Source of the DNA: Mya arenaria
Taxonomy: Eukaryota > Mollusca > Bivalvia > Myida > Myidae
Length of the DNA stretch: 64,000 bases
Direction: 5' to 3'
Assembly: GCF_026914265.1 (NCBI RefSeq)
Contig: NC_069123.1
Coordinates: 51,282,949 to 51,346,948, forward strand
The notes beneath the pieces were generated by a model. It was not told the origin of the DNA. It saw only the letters and a program-made list of their open reading frames with translations, and made no database searches. Of the stretch, positions 37,101 to 52,100 are shown one piece after another; the first letter of the stretch is position 1, and each line of letters begins with the position of its first letter. Position numbers and translations under genes: made by a program.

Positions 37101-40100
37101 TGATCAAATATATATATATATATATATATATGTATACTTTTACATAACAGACTTGGTACTAAGTTAATGCTTGTTGCCTTAACTTTTATTTCTGACAGCT
37201 GACAGAATCTACTGATTGCAAATATGTGACTATCAATTAGTGAAAAATAATACCTACAAGCTAGCTCAAAGGTTAATTATTAAAAATGGAATATTATATT
37301 TTATTTAAACTGATGAATTATAAAACTTGTCATCAAAGCATTTAAATTTTACCAGTCATTTGACTAAAATCTTGTACAGAAAAAATGTTAATTGTTATTT
37401 TTTTATCTATGTTCCCATTTAAAAATATAACCCCCGTGGGAAATGGTCCCTTTAAAAAATTACCCCCCCCCCCCCCCCCTCAGAAGCAAATTTACCCATT
37501 TGGGGTTGAAATTAGTGAAAAAAGACACCCATCCATATACACTACTAATTGCCTTCCCCCCATGCGTTATATGTTTTACTGGAACAGCCCTTACTTCAAT
37601 GAAAAATAATCAACATTTAATAAGAGAACACTTTTATACATATATGATTGATTTTTTTTCTGTAGAAAATCATCACAAATGAGAGTGTAGTTGAGATGGT
37701 TCGGAAAGCTGTGCAGGAGGAAATGGCTGGGAAGGAGTTTGAGTATGAACCTAAACTCACCCGCGCCAAGCTGAAGCAGTTTGAGGCACAGGGACAGGTA
37801 TATATTGGTTTTCAAAGCTTTGTTTTAAGCTATGTAGGACTATAAATCTTTTTGTCAACATTGTTTAAATTACCTTAAATATTTTATACTAAAGAAAAAC
37901 TGAAATTCATTCAAAGACTTAATGGATTAAACAATTCTTATATAATTATAACTGTTAAGAAAATGGACCGACTCAGTTTTAAAATGAGAAAAGAAAACAA
38001 GTTTTCTATGACTTCTGAAAGCAGCAGGTGTTACACGCAGGCATAATGTGTTGTCAGGTGCCTGTGAACTGGGGTCTGTCACCAGTGAAGCGTCCAAAGG
38101 CGGAGTCTCCAAACTTTCTGGAAATGGAGCTGCCAGAGGAGGAGGATGACGATGAGGACTTTAACCCTGACAAGGTATGGGAAATGTCTGTTTGTGTAGG
38201 TTGATGCTGGATTCACATTATGAATGGTAGGTGGAATCTTGATTAAATATTTTATGAAATGCATATATTTGCTGATAAAAGTGTGATTTTATGCTTTAAA
38301 TGATATGGTGAAATAGTGTTGTTGTTTTTTAAACCCTAGTTATTGTCATAGCCTTGGCATTTGTATTATTGTGCAAACACTTTAACCATGGACATAACTC
38401 AAATACAAATAGATATTTAAATGAAACTGGCTACAGATGTTGCTGGAGACTCAACGCACATTGATAGCAAGGCTCATAATTTGAGCTTCAGTAAAATTGG
38501 CAATAGGTCTGACCTAATACCATAACACATGAGCATAGCTCTTTACTGAAAGTTTACTCTGCATGGCTCTTATTAATTTTAATTTTATAGACAAAATTAC
38601 ATAATATACAAAGAAATACAGCAAAGTTTGATATCTATATGTTTCTTAATTTTTTGTCTACTGAATAAATGTTGCAGGTGGTTCCAGAGAGTGATGAGGA
38701 CAGTGAAAGTGTGGTGTCGTCCTCGTATGTGAGCGACATTGGCTCACCTGCCCCCTCCACTCCCTTGTCTGCCCCTGTCACCCCTGGGCTAAATGATTCG
38801 ACTACCCGGGCAGATATCACACCCACTAACCTTGACTCAGACATCAGTCAGCAGGTATGTGTGGGTATATATATAAATAACATAAGCGGCAGCAATAGAT
38901 TATGGGAAATGGAACAGTGAAGTTGACTAGTGTTTGTCAAAGGAAAAGGGCATATTTCAATCTACTATAATGAATTGTTGTGTATTTTATAAACCTTTTT
39001 ATTTTATGCTAATATCAAATAGCTGACTGTTGTTTTTTTGTATTGTTTACATTGTAAATATCTTAGTTTTCCTTATGTATCACTGTTTCAGAGTCTTCTG
39101 AGTCCTATGGGGCCTCCCCTGGTTGTGAATGTACCCAGATCCAACAAGAAACCCAGCTGCCTACAACAAAGGTTCAAGGTACATACCTTTAGATAATAGA
39201 TTAAAAAAACATATATCAGGGTAAAACTGGCCATTCAATGACTATTTTGCTGTTGATGGGAGATTCTGTTGAAATTGGAGTAAATGAGATTATTGGCTTG
39301 CTTATTTAACAAATAGGAAGGGCCTGTATGGACGTTAGCATATGTGTTTGGTTAAGTTAAAGCGCAAGTTGTTGTTTTTTACTCATATCTTGAATGCTGT
39401 TTGATGAATTGATGTAATGCTTCACTTTGCATTTGTTCAAGGCGATCAGACAATTAAGATAGATGACCCTTTATGACCCTTAATACAGATTATGATTGAC
39501 TTAAGAAGTTTTGTTCAAGTTTTTCCGCACATTAGGACCATATCGCATAAATATTCAATCAGTTCACGATACTTCACACAAGTGTTAAGGGCCATCAGAC
39601 AATTAAGTTAGACAACTCTTTATAATCCTAAAAACAAGGTTTTGCCCCTGTTTAACTTAATAAGTTGGGTTGAAGATTTTTGGCATGTTGTGACTTTTGA
39701 TATCACAAAAATTACACAACAGACATAATATTTTACCTAAGTATTCAAGGCCTCAAGACAATTATGTTAGTTAAAGCCGTATGATCCTTAAGTTATAGCC
39801 CCTATTTTCAACATCATCATGCACATATTTCATATATTTCAATAATGCATGGTGTTCAGTTAGGTATCTAATAGACAAAGCGCTCTATAGTCAAGCAAGC
39901 TGTCTTACGACAGCTATTGTTTTTATTAATCAAACTCTGATGACTTTTACCCTGCCAGGAATCAGAGGAAATCATAGCTCTGAGAACTCGGTCCAAGTGT
40001 CCTCTAAAGGACCAGACGATCTTCGACCTTGAGGCAAACTTTGTTGCACCTGACATCTCAGAAGATTTGTATGACACATCATGTGATGACAATGACTGGA

Positions 40101-43100
40101 AAACCTTCCTAGTGGACTTCTCCAGACTCCAGCCAGACAGTGAGTAAAGTTTGAGCAAAATGTACAGTCATAATAGCCATGTCATAGGATTGATCTAATA
40201 AGATGAAATATCAAAGTCTGATGATGTGACATTTAAGTTCTGTTTTTTGCTGAGTTTAAATATTCTTAAAATATCTAGAAAGTGAGTTAATGTATCCTAG
40301 ATTAATACAGATACATTAATGACTTAACAAGTATGAAACAATTTTATTTTTTTTAAAAACAACTGATCATCTTTTCTGTATGATGTGTCACATATTCTCC
40401 CTTCCATACTTGTATCATGTTTGTGTTTCAGCAACATTGACAGGGTCGATGGGTGCTTGGTTGGATGAGGATGATGAGGAGGCAGACCCGGAGTACAACT
40501 TCCTAGAGGAGCAGGAGGAGTTTGACCATGAAGACTTCCGCAATGACAGGGCCGTCAAGGTCTCAAGTATGTTAATTTGTGTGTTGAATTTCTTCTACAT
40601 ATAGTGTATTCAGCAACAACAGTGCAAGTCACCATTGTGTAAATGTATAAGTGGAATTACTTCTTTTCACATTTGTTTGATCTCACAAACTCTTTATTTC
40701 AGTTATTTTCATAATGCCATACAAGAACTATCTTGGTCTCCTGAGATGGCATTTTACATGATATTTAAATATACAGTGTATTATGCAATGAAAGGAATAT
40801 TAGGTTCTCTAAAACATGGTATGGTTTATTCATTTTAACAACATGAATGAAAATTATTCTGAAAATGAATTCTGAATTCGTCTTATTAGCAGTGATTGCA
40901 GTGTTAAGTAAGCTATGTTGAATACATCATATTTTGCCAACATTTATTTCTCATACTCCAGAGCGTGAGGTGAACCAGCTGCTGGATGAGCTGTACTCCT
41001 CTCTCGGCGACAATGACCCTCTCAATGAGGATGTCAGGCAGTCCATCAAAGTACAGTCAGAGAAAATTGTGTATGTACACATTGCTTTGATGCTTTCAAA
41101 TAATGCTTTTCTTGTGTTGGTTTTTAGCTCTACTGGCCAAAGGCCAGAAGAGCTTATGTGATGATAATGTGTATGTAGTATGTGCGTCTGTTTGTCTGTA
41201 AACAATTGCTTGTGAACACGATACAGTCTTCAGTTTAGATTGTATCTCGATGAAACTAGTATTTAGATATACATTAGAGCTCGATTCCTTTCGAAAACCA
41301 GCCAGATCCGCCTATGCATGCCTAGATTATGGGCCTTGAAAGTATTAAAAAATCAGTGCATCTGTAAACAATTGCTTTTGAACACGATACAGTCTTCAGT
41401 TTTGATTGTATCTCGATGAAACTTGTACAGTATCTAGATATCCATTAGAGCTCGGTTTCTTTCGAAAACCAGCCAGATCCGCACATGCATGCCTAGATTA
41501 TGGGCCTTGATAGTATAAAAAAATGCTATTGTGTAAACAATTGCTTGTGAACACGATACAGTCTTCAGTTTTGATTGTATCTCGATGAAACTACTACAGT
41601 ATCTAGATATCCATTAGAGCTCGGTTTCTATTGAAAACCAGCCAGATCCGCCTTTGCATGCCTAGATTATGGGCCTTGAAAGTATAAAAACTATCTGTGC
41701 GTCTGTAAACAATTGCTTGTGAACACAATACCGTCTTCAGTTTTGATTGATGATGAAACTTGTACAATATTTAGATATCCATTAAAGCTTGGTTCCTATT
41801 TAAAACCAGCCAGATCCGCCCATGCATGCCTAGATTATGGGTCTTGAAAGTATTAAAAAAATGCTATTTTTAGCTGTGTCTATTCTTAGCCAAGTCTACA
41901 TGAGCAATGTCTATTTTTAGCCAAGTTTACATGTAAAGTCACAATTGCTTGTGAATGTTTGTTCAAATTATGCCCCTGGGGTCATTACTGGCCATGCCCC
42001 GGGGTTCACAGGTTTGGTATACTTAAATTGGGAGTTGTTAAAAACCTTTTTGTCTGAAACAGCTATGCAAATCCTTGCTATTTTGAACTAGGCTTAATTT
42101 AGTGGTCCACTACCATGGTTGTTCAAATTATACCCCTTGGGTCAAAACTGGCATTGCCCCGGGGTTCACAAGCTTCCTAGGGACTTATTTAAGAAATATT
42201 TTCAAAATCCACAAGGCCCATACCTTTGATATTTGTTGTGTAGCATCATATGATAACCGTCTAGCAAGACATTTGAAATTATGCCCCTTGGGCAAAATCT
42301 GGCCCCACCCCTTTTGACTTACTTTTTAATTTTTAAAGCTACAGCAATGAGATTTTGACCATGTGTACTGTTTTGCAAATGAGCATCAATGTTGGCCTTG
42401 GATGTCCTTGACTTTGACCAACTTTTTTTATTTGTAAAGCAACAGAAATAAAATGTTGACCATGAGTACAGTTTGGAAGCAAATATTTTTTACCCTCAGA
42501 TTACCTTTACTTGGCACATATTAAAATAGTTCATGCAACTAATCTGCTTACAACACTTTCTGTCCTCAGATGTTGAACGTGCAGCGTTTTCAGCTTACCC
42601 AAACACAAAAAGTGAACTATATATTTGTTGCCTATTACTCATACGTACATGCTCTGGATTGAAAATGACCACAAGAGCCATGCCAGTAGAGCATAGGCCC
42701 TCTTGGGCCTCTTGTTTAATTTTTGATTGATCTCTATGTCTTAAGGTTAAAGCATTTTCTTCATTGTGCAAAAAAAACAACAAGAATATGGATTAAACAA
42801 GTTTCATCAGATTTCCCCCACTAAATAATCTGATATTGTTATTATAAATGTGTGCAGGCTTCACAGTGACACGAGGAAGCGCTATGAGCAGAGGCTAATT
42901 CTGGAGATTGGGGATGGTGAACGACGACAGATACACGATCAAATGAGGAAGGTAGGTGATATAAAAAATAATTTATTTACTGTCATACTGCAACACATAT
43001 AAAAAGCGGGAATTATTTTAACTTGTTGTTTTGCTTATTAATTTTTTCTTTCATAAATTTTGTTTTTATCTTATTTTGATACTTAATTTCGTGACAGTTT

Positions 43101-46100
43101 ATTTCCATGAATTGTTTTTATCAAACCATGTGTGTATGTTGTTAATCATTTTGAAATAGTTACAAAGCTATTTAACTCTTGCAGCATGTTCAACTGTTGA
43201 CTCAGACGTTTGTGCTGGCTGAGGGAAATACTGAGCTCCAGCCTGTAGCAGATACTGCAGCAATGTACCTGGTATGTCCTGCTTGCGTATGTTAGAGCAT
43301 TTATACTCAATTTGGTAATGTTATGGAGGAAGCATCAATGAGACTGTCAATTGTCATGCTTAAGCTTAGAATGCTTAGAATCAGAAAATTTTATTTTATA
43401 TGCATTATTATATATAAATAGAGGGAGCTGCACCATTTTGGGTCTGGATCTGCGGCTGACACGCAGCAGAGGAGCCATTTCTGGGCATGTAACTTGCCGG
43501 GGTCCCTGGAGCTGCTGAACACATACCGCTCTGTCCCCATACCGGCCCTCACAGAGGAAGACAGGGACAGGCTAGACCTCCTGGACTTTAGGCATGGTTA
43601 GTATGGTTTACACCTGGTACGTGTTCCTAGTATATGAAAATTGATATGAACCTTTATGGTTGTCCCTTTTTTGCACTTAACATTTTTTGGTATGATCATT
43701 TCCTACACATTTATTTCCCATTCCATTTGCTGGCAGAGAACAGTCCAGGGTACTGACAGTTGAGGGTACTGTTTTCGGATAATTTATTTCCAAAAAGCAT
43801 CCAAATTTGTCAACTTCTACATTTTAAGTTGTTTAAATTCATTACCTACTAGATCATATAAAGCTGAACATTAAATCCAGGCATGCTTTTAATGCATTTC
43901 TACAAAACATTTTAACAGTCAAGTTCTAACAGTTACATTGGTGTAACACAGTTCTAGTTTGTTAACACAGCATATGCTGGTGTTGACTCACCTTATCGTT
44001 TCTTGAATATTGCAACAGGCTTTCATTAGAACATTGTCATCCACGTTTTAATCATACTTTATCAACTGCTTAGCTCCTCAATTTCCAATGATCATTGTTA
44101 TTACTTTAAACACATTATATGCTTCTTATCTGTTGTCGTTGGAAATGAAGGAAAACATCAATAAACTGATGAGTGTTTCTTGGGTCAAGTTTTTATTACA
44201 TTGGGGTAACGGTAAAGAACTTTGGCAGGTTAAAGCGACTTTGGATGATTGGCGCAACAGTCTCTTTTTTACTTTTTTTGAAAGGTTACACTGCATGAGA
44301 AAACATGTATAACCCTAGGGCACACAACATTTCATAAACCAGTTTTATGTCTATCTTTAAATTTTACGAATCGGCAAAATATGAGTAAATACTCATATCC
44401 AATATACTATTAGTCTAAATTTGGTCATGATGAGGAGTCAACAATCAAGAAGTATAAACATGTGAGTTACTTAAAATATTGAGCAACTTAAACATTTGAC
44501 ATCACAATACACAGTGTATACATTTGCAGACAACCAGGTCCTGCCCAGTCTTACACACAGACAGATGTTTGTGATGTGGACAAACAAGGTATTCATGTTT
44601 CCTGACCTGTTGCCTGCTGGGGCGTTCTTCAGGCAGTGTGAAATCAAGCGGGACAGATCAAGGGTCAAGTTCCTAGACTCTGAAGACAAGTAGGTTTATC
44701 ACTGTTCAAGCATTTTAATATGTTCATGATGACAATTGATCTTACTAGTCTTGATTATTAGCTGAAATGCTTTCACCTGTTGATAGGTACATGTAGATGA
44801 TAATTATTGTAAAAAGATCTATTAGATATGCTGCTGTCATTGGCATTTTATGAGTATGTTTGTATCACCTCTTTTTTCTAGTCTGCTGGCAATGGGTCTT
44901 GCCCAGTTCCACCATCTTAGTGACAGTCGGGAGTACATCCAGCGCTTCATGCTGCCCTGCAAGTCACTCAAACAGATACAAATACGCATCAAAAACCTCC
45001 GTGCGAATGCTGCTAAGGACAATGCTGTGAAGGTAGACGACCAAGACTTAATGTAACACACAGTACTTATGTCTCCCCTCATGCTAAGAATCTGTCATAC
45101 CTGTCCACTCTAATGTTTTTACCCGTTCAAGGATTTTCATCAAACTTGTGTCAAATGTTCACCACAAAGATGAGGTGTGCACAAGCCACATAACAAGTGT
45201 GGTGACTCAAGGCTATGGTCTCAGTTCAAGGTCAAAGGTTGAAGCCATACATTTAATGCTGACTCCATATCTTCTAAACCCCATGACGGTTTTCATAAAT
45301 AGTATGTCCAATGTTCACCTCATAGACACACCCTCAATTTGCTTCATATCTCCCCAGGCCAAATGTTGTGGATAAGAATGAGACAAGCTTTGGGAGAGAC
45401 AAATGTATTTGTCTTCAAAACACTTGATGAGTTTAAATGTTTGCTGGTACCAGAATACCAGAATTGCATTGATTTCAAATGTTATTAGAATGCAATGCGG
45501 TCATGAACATTTTATTATTTAAAGATAACTAAACCATCATGTTGTATTTCAGTACTGGTGCAAGTTCAAGGTGCTGCCCAGGTTCCCTCAGTGTGCCCAG
45601 AGTTTACACCAGACATGATGAAGGCTCCCTGTGACAGTGGGCTCAACCTGCAGGAAATGCCTGCATGGTGCAAGGTCAGGCCATATCTATTCAAAGCGAA
45701 TTGTTCTTCCTGTCTGCATCTTAATGCTGGAGGCTTTTCATTGTCCTTCAGTCCTTTGATGTTAATGATTTATAGATATACTTAATAAACCAACATCCAT
45801 TGTAATTTGCTGATAATTATTTAAGAGAATCAGATAATGAGTTATGCAACAAATATAATACTGTGTTAAAACTCATTGATTCAGCTTTATAATGTTACAC
45901 AGTGATCCATTCTCTGCAATTTTTCAGTTCTTCAGTGGAGAGGAGGAGGAGCCATATCTGGGTCGGGACCTCCGGGAGATACAGAAGATCAAGCGCAGGA
46001 AGAGGAGGGCTAGACTGAATGCCAGCTTAGAGAAGCCTGATGAATCTATGGTAAGCTCTTGATGATGATTGTAATGTTAGAGGAAGCTGGATTTCTTCTT

Positions 46101-49100
46101 CAACACACATTAATTAGTTATGTGTGAGGAAGCTGAATGTCATTTTTACATACATTGTATACATTGAAAACTGTTAAATAAATCAAGTTTTTATTCTTAT
46201 GCAACTTTTCAGCTTTTATTATAGACATAAGTGCTCTCTTCATTGTTTATTAAAATATATCATGGTTCATAAAATAGTTCATGTTAATTTTTACTGTTCA
46301 GCTGGCAAGATCAGGCTGTTTAACTCCAGTGAATGAGCTGTCTGGGAGTAGTCAGTTTACCTCCTCGTCAAGTGGCCTGTCTACTGATGAACGCTCTCGA
46401 CCTGCCAGGTGGGTGCAAACTGACTGTTTAATAGTCATAATTGTTATTCGTTTCTTTTTCATAAGAAATATGGATATTTCTGATTGGTTAATTTTTTTGA
46501 AATTTGTCACAAGTTAGTACTGAATTGTGAGTTGATACTTAAAATTTCAGGCCAAGACAACGACGACATCCAAGAAGTAGAAGCACAAAGGTTAGCCTAC
46601 CCGCAACTCTCACTAACCAGACGCCTTGCGATCAGACTCATCCAGTAAATGTCAACACGCCAGGCTCAACCCCTGTGACCAGTCAATTTGCTACAACCCC
46701 TGCTGCTCCTGAGGCATCTATTTCATCACCCATGCCTGGCTCATCTTTCCTTTCTATGCCTCTGATCATTGGATCAAGCCCGGTCAAGCTATTTAACACC
46801 CCTATGTCGGTATTCAATGGACAGAATACCTCAGTGCAGACCAGCAACATGTCTCAGACACCTGGTGCACCAATGCATATATCAATTTCCACCCCAGTGA
46901 ACCAGACTGTCCCTGCCCCAGCTGTTAGCCAGAGCCCTATCAAGGTATACTCGTTCCAAAGTAGCACCCCCCTCACATATATACCAGGCCGTGCCAATAG
47001 TAACGGGCAACCAGGGATACCCACACTTGTGTCGTGTGCCAGACCAACCATCATTGTGATTCAGCATGACAACTCTGTGCACGTACAGAACTTCAACACT
47101 ATGCAGCAGAATGTTGCCTCAACATTAGCAGTCAATGCTACAAACACTGTCACTCAGCCTTCAACTTTAAATGCAATGCAACAAATTCCACACTTTTCAA
47201 ATGTGCTGAACTTCTCTAACAATGCACCAAACTCCTTTAATTCTAATTTAATCCAAGACCCTGCTCCTGTGACAACTCATGATACACAAGATAAGAAGGA
47301 TTCCCTTGTAACACTAGAACAGCTGTTCAAACCAATAATGGAAGCTGAAATGGCCTCAGAGATTGATGTCCTGGAGCATTTGGACAAGTTTATGCCACGA
47401 ACAGAAGTAGGATCTTTAAACAATGTTCCAATTACTTCAGGGACAGAAATTCAGACAAGTGAAAATACAGTAAGTGTAGTCGAAAGTATTAAAGACAAAC
47501 TGACATTGCAAGACAATTTAATGCCATTGACAGATGTTAAAATGGTACCATGTACAGTACCTGTGCCATCTATTCAGATTGGGAAAAAGACAGAAAGTGC
47601 ACCTGTGATACACGCCAGTAAATCAGATTCTTTTCCCTCGGTTCCTGAGATAAGCTCTACCAAGGATGACAGTTTAGTTAGTGATGATATTGAGAAATGT
47701 TTTGTGGAAAATTCTAAAACCATATTTAAGCATTGCACTAAACAGGCAATAAATGGGTTACCATTGGTTAACCCTTACAGATCTATTATTGTGTCTATGA
47801 TGAATGGTGTAGAAACAGGACATAACAATACTGTGGATAACACTGAAGGTGCTGCCAATAATTCTAGGACAACTGCAGCTACAGTTCAGGTTGAACATAA
47901 TCAGAACAGTAACTCCAATAGTTCAGCACTTCCAAGTGAGATTCAGTCAGAGATCATCACATCCACCACTCCAGAGCAGCCAGGTGGAGCTAGTGCCAGT
48001 GATCTTGGAGGAGCCCCTAGGTGCCTGTGTACGCCAACCAGAGAGCTGGAAAGTGGTCATACAGGTCTGTCCTCCCCAGCCAATCAGCCAGGGGCCCGAA
48101 CAGCCTTGGAGATGCTTGCCTCCTTTGCCCCAGTGTTCATGCAGACCTCCCCGGCCATGCTCACCAGTCACCAGCTGGCTCTTGAAACAACACCCACCAA
48201 ATGTGGTGACAGGTATGTTCAAGTAGATCCACACACAGGCTCAGGGAGCAAATCTAACCTCTCAGGTCTGCAGAAGTCACCAAAATCTACACAAACTCCA
48301 CGAGGGCGCCCTAGAACTCAGCGCTCCCCCAAGTCAACTCCCAGAAAGATAGCTCCTAAACCAGTCCCTGTAAAATCTCCAAAGTCTTTGCCAAGGATGC
48401 TTGCCCCCAAACCACTGCCACCAGGATCAGAAATGGCTTCTGTTGATCTGATATCAGTTAAAACTCCAAAATCAGGAAAATCGGCAAAATTTAGAATACA
48501 ACTGAAACAACAGGCAAGAGCTATTCTTCCTAAGAACTTTGTGATAAGTACATTTGACACATCACCTGCTAAGAAAGCTGCCTCTAACCTTGTTGATAAA
48601 GCAAAACATCAGGTGAAATCCTCAGGCCAAACCATGTCATCACCAGTAAAGAAGCAGACCATGTCATCAGCCAGGAAGAACCTTCAGAAAGATGCATCAT
48701 TCAGAACCAGCACTAACAAACTTCCTGCAGAGGATGGTGAGAAGTTTTTCTCCAGTAACATTATTTCTTTTAACATGTACATGTATTTTAATTATTCGCT
48801 GCCTGATAATGCACCAAATCTCTATTTTAATGCTTATTAATTTGCATTGAAATTATGTTAACAGGAGACGGAGGTGGGTACGAGGAGGGGGGTTTCGATT
48901 CAGAGAGTGAGGACTTTAGCGGCAGTGATGAGGACATGGACACACAGGGATCGGATGAGGCTATTGACACACAGGTAAAGATGGCCATGGTTACAATGTG
49001 GCAATAAAGAGTGTTTGTGGATGAAAGGCTTGATTATAAATGGGGCAAAACTTCTTTTACATGATTGAACCAGTGAATTGTTCATGAGAATCTTAATGAA

Positions 49101-52100
49101 TCTCCATTTCCTAACTACTTTCAAATTTACAGGGTGAGGACAATTTGCATTTTGTAGTAGTCAGTTTAACAGAAGCAAGTCTGATAGCAAATGCAAATAT
49201 TTCGTGAATCATGTCTGGTTACCTTTACTTATGTATAATATGTTTTTTTAGGGCAGTGATGGTGACGATACACAGGGGACAGAAGAAGATAGCCAGGATG
49301 AGAGCCAGGAGGAAGACGATGCCCACCTCGCTCACCTCATGGCCGCTAGCTCCACTCTCAGGTACATGATCACTCAATGAAAGGAGTATCTTTTCTCTGT
49401 TTGGGAATAATTATCGGACAAGTTTAACCAATACTATTGTACTCTACACACAATAAAGTTGTAAAGGGGTATTTATTGACCTATTTCTGACCTCTCCCAG
49501 ATATGAGCCGGTGCGTGATGAGGACCTGACGCGAGCCAGACTAGGGAAAAAGAGCCGGGACAGGGATCTCACCCTCGCCCTTCTGGCACCAGACATTGTA
49601 GAGGCAGACCCACAGGTATGGGCTTGTGATAGATATGTGTTTGCATTCTCTGTGACTCCTCCCTACCTACTTTAACTCTTGTAAATGGATGACCATATAA
49701 AAAGGAAATCATTCCTAGCATTATTTTTAGAAGAAAATGCAAAGCGGGTCAATTTCAGACCACGCGATAGATGGCAACTGTCAAATGTTAAGTCACTTAT
49801 AAAAATTGAATTTTGCAATAAACGCTGTAAAAGTGACCTTTAAAATAAATAAGATTTCAAATTAGCTCCCAATGTTATCCACTCTATTTTACATTTATCA
49901 GTAATGTAAGATGGATACTGTTAATTCATTTAAGGGAGACCTGCGTGATACATTGTTTGTGCAGTCTTATCTGGCCCGTGTAAAGAAGGCCCTGCGAGGG
50001 GATGTGGACACACTTGAGAAATTCCTTACACTCATGGCCAGCTTCACCAAGACGGACGCCACTCCTGTAGGGGTATGTACCGGCCTTAGGCTGATGGCCT
50101 TGATTGAGCTTATACTTATATTATTCAATTTATCACCATGAAAGATTAGATTCTTATTTCCAGCCCTCCCTTCTTAACTTTCTGAAAAAACTTTGCCTTA
50201 TTTGTCATGCAAGGAGTGTTTGTTTGTTAGATTGATTGATAATTGTCGTAAAAAAGAGCTTTTCAGTACTTTGAAGTTGATCTAGTTTTTCTGTCCCCCA
50301 GCTGTACCAGGAGTTGAAGGTGGTGTTCTCCAGCTATCCGGAGCTGCTTGCAGACTTTGCCAGCTTCCTGCAGCCCGAGCAGGCTCTCCAGTGTGATTGC
50401 TACCAGGCGTGTATGGAGTTTAAGCAGGCCAGAACTTTCCTCAGGAAACTGGAGGTAGAACAGATTCTCTGGCTTATGAATTAAAAGCTGGTTTAATGAT
50501 GTGTGTCTGCTTATATTTATGTAAAATTTGAAGGATGGAAATAAATTATTTATATATGTACAGTATTCTAACATCTTTTATTTCAAAATTGTGTTAGAAA
50601 TTAATACATTCTATTTCTTTCTGTTAAAGATGCACTCTTACTCCCAAATAAGATTTACTATAATTAAAACAATTGTCTTAATATACCAAAAAGGAAGAAT
50701 AAATGTCAAAAACAATGGTTCTTATGAAGAATACCAAGTTTAATTTAAAAGAAAGGTGCAGACAACACGGTATTTTACCTTATAAGACAATAGTAGACCA
50801 CAGTAAATCTTTTAGCAACCACTAATCATTTAAAAAGATATTGTGTTTTAAGCTTTTAAATGCATGGTTACAGTCTTGTTATCAGTAATTAATATTTTCC
50901 ATAAATGCATTATTTAGTAAGTAGTTAAAGGTTCATCACTCAAAATTTCACAATAATATGAGTTGTTTTCACCTCATTGATCTTTACTCTGTGTGTTTCA
51001 GATTTACTTCAGTAAGAATATGGGCCAGTACCAGCGTGTGATGAGAGTGATATCTCGATGGCAGAGGAAGCCTGGGGGTCGGGAGGCGGAGCTACGTGAT
51101 ACAGTGGAGCCCCTTCTCAAAGGCAACAGGCACCTGCTGGACGAGTTCTCAAGATTCTTCCCGCATGATCGGCCCTCGGAGAGGTACACAGGGTCAAATG
51201 TTGTTTCTTATTTTCAGATATGAGTAGTCTTCTCACTGCAGTTAAATAGCATTCTTATATCTATGACAGCTTGTAAATTCTTTCTCCACATATGGCTTTT
51301 GTAGATAAAGACTGTGTAAAGAATTTTGTCACTGATCCAACTTAACAGAGTAGTCTAATAATAATAATACATTCAATACAAGCTTAGTAAAGCTTTTGTG
51401 CTTAGTAGTTTATGACTGTTTTAAGTAGAAATATTTTACATGTTTTCAGCAGCTTATGCAAATTTAAAGAAAGTGCTTTTATGATAATGTAAAAGATGGA
51501 TGAAAAATGATCAGCTTGTATATATCCTTGAATTTGTATAAACACATACTGGTTTCCACCCTGCAGCATGCTGGATGAGTTTGAGGAGATTCAGCTGTCT
51601 GGGAGTGGCGGGGAGTCACCACAGGCGTCCAGCTGTGAGGAGATCTCCCTGCTCGAGCTCGAGGAAACACTAGGAACCAAACGGTGTACTTGCAAATGCC
51701 ACTCAACTGGAGACGACGTGTACAAAATGAGAAAAAAACACTGTTACTCATGCTGCCTCACTGTAAGTCCCTGGAAATACTGGAATAGACCTGGGTTGGG
51801 GATAGTTTTGAGTCTTTAAAGTTGGGCTGTATATTTTAATACAGGAAAATAGTATTTTAAAAAATGATGTCAGCAATATGTCATAGCTTCTTCCATTGTT
51901 GCCAAAATCTTTATATAAAAAAAGTTGTTGCCAAATAAACTACACACTGTGAATCTCATTATTCTTGTAAGAAGTGTTCCTTTACTCTTTATCGTTGATA
52001 CATTGACTTGTGAACTTTCTGAGATTAAAACATTGATTGCTGCCCAAGTTTGTCATTTTTAATAGATTTCAAGTTTGACAATATGAAATTTTTAGTTTAT

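Noticed and set aside
45351-45370. A 10-nt microexon (CCCAG|GCCAAATGTT|GTGG) that could restore GON4L phase before 45553
   Set aside because: The start of exon 45553 already matches GON4L in the incoming frame, so the shift must be inside that exon.
46675-48840. Stand-alone 721-residue gene
   Set aside because: It is GON4L exon 46551-48736 read into the next intron; the apparent start is a GTG inside the exon.
49912-49934. Earlier acceptor (TTTATCAG at 49911) for the GON4L exon at 49935
   Set aside because: It would place TAA in frame at once; the acceptor ending at 49934 keeps the conserved frame.
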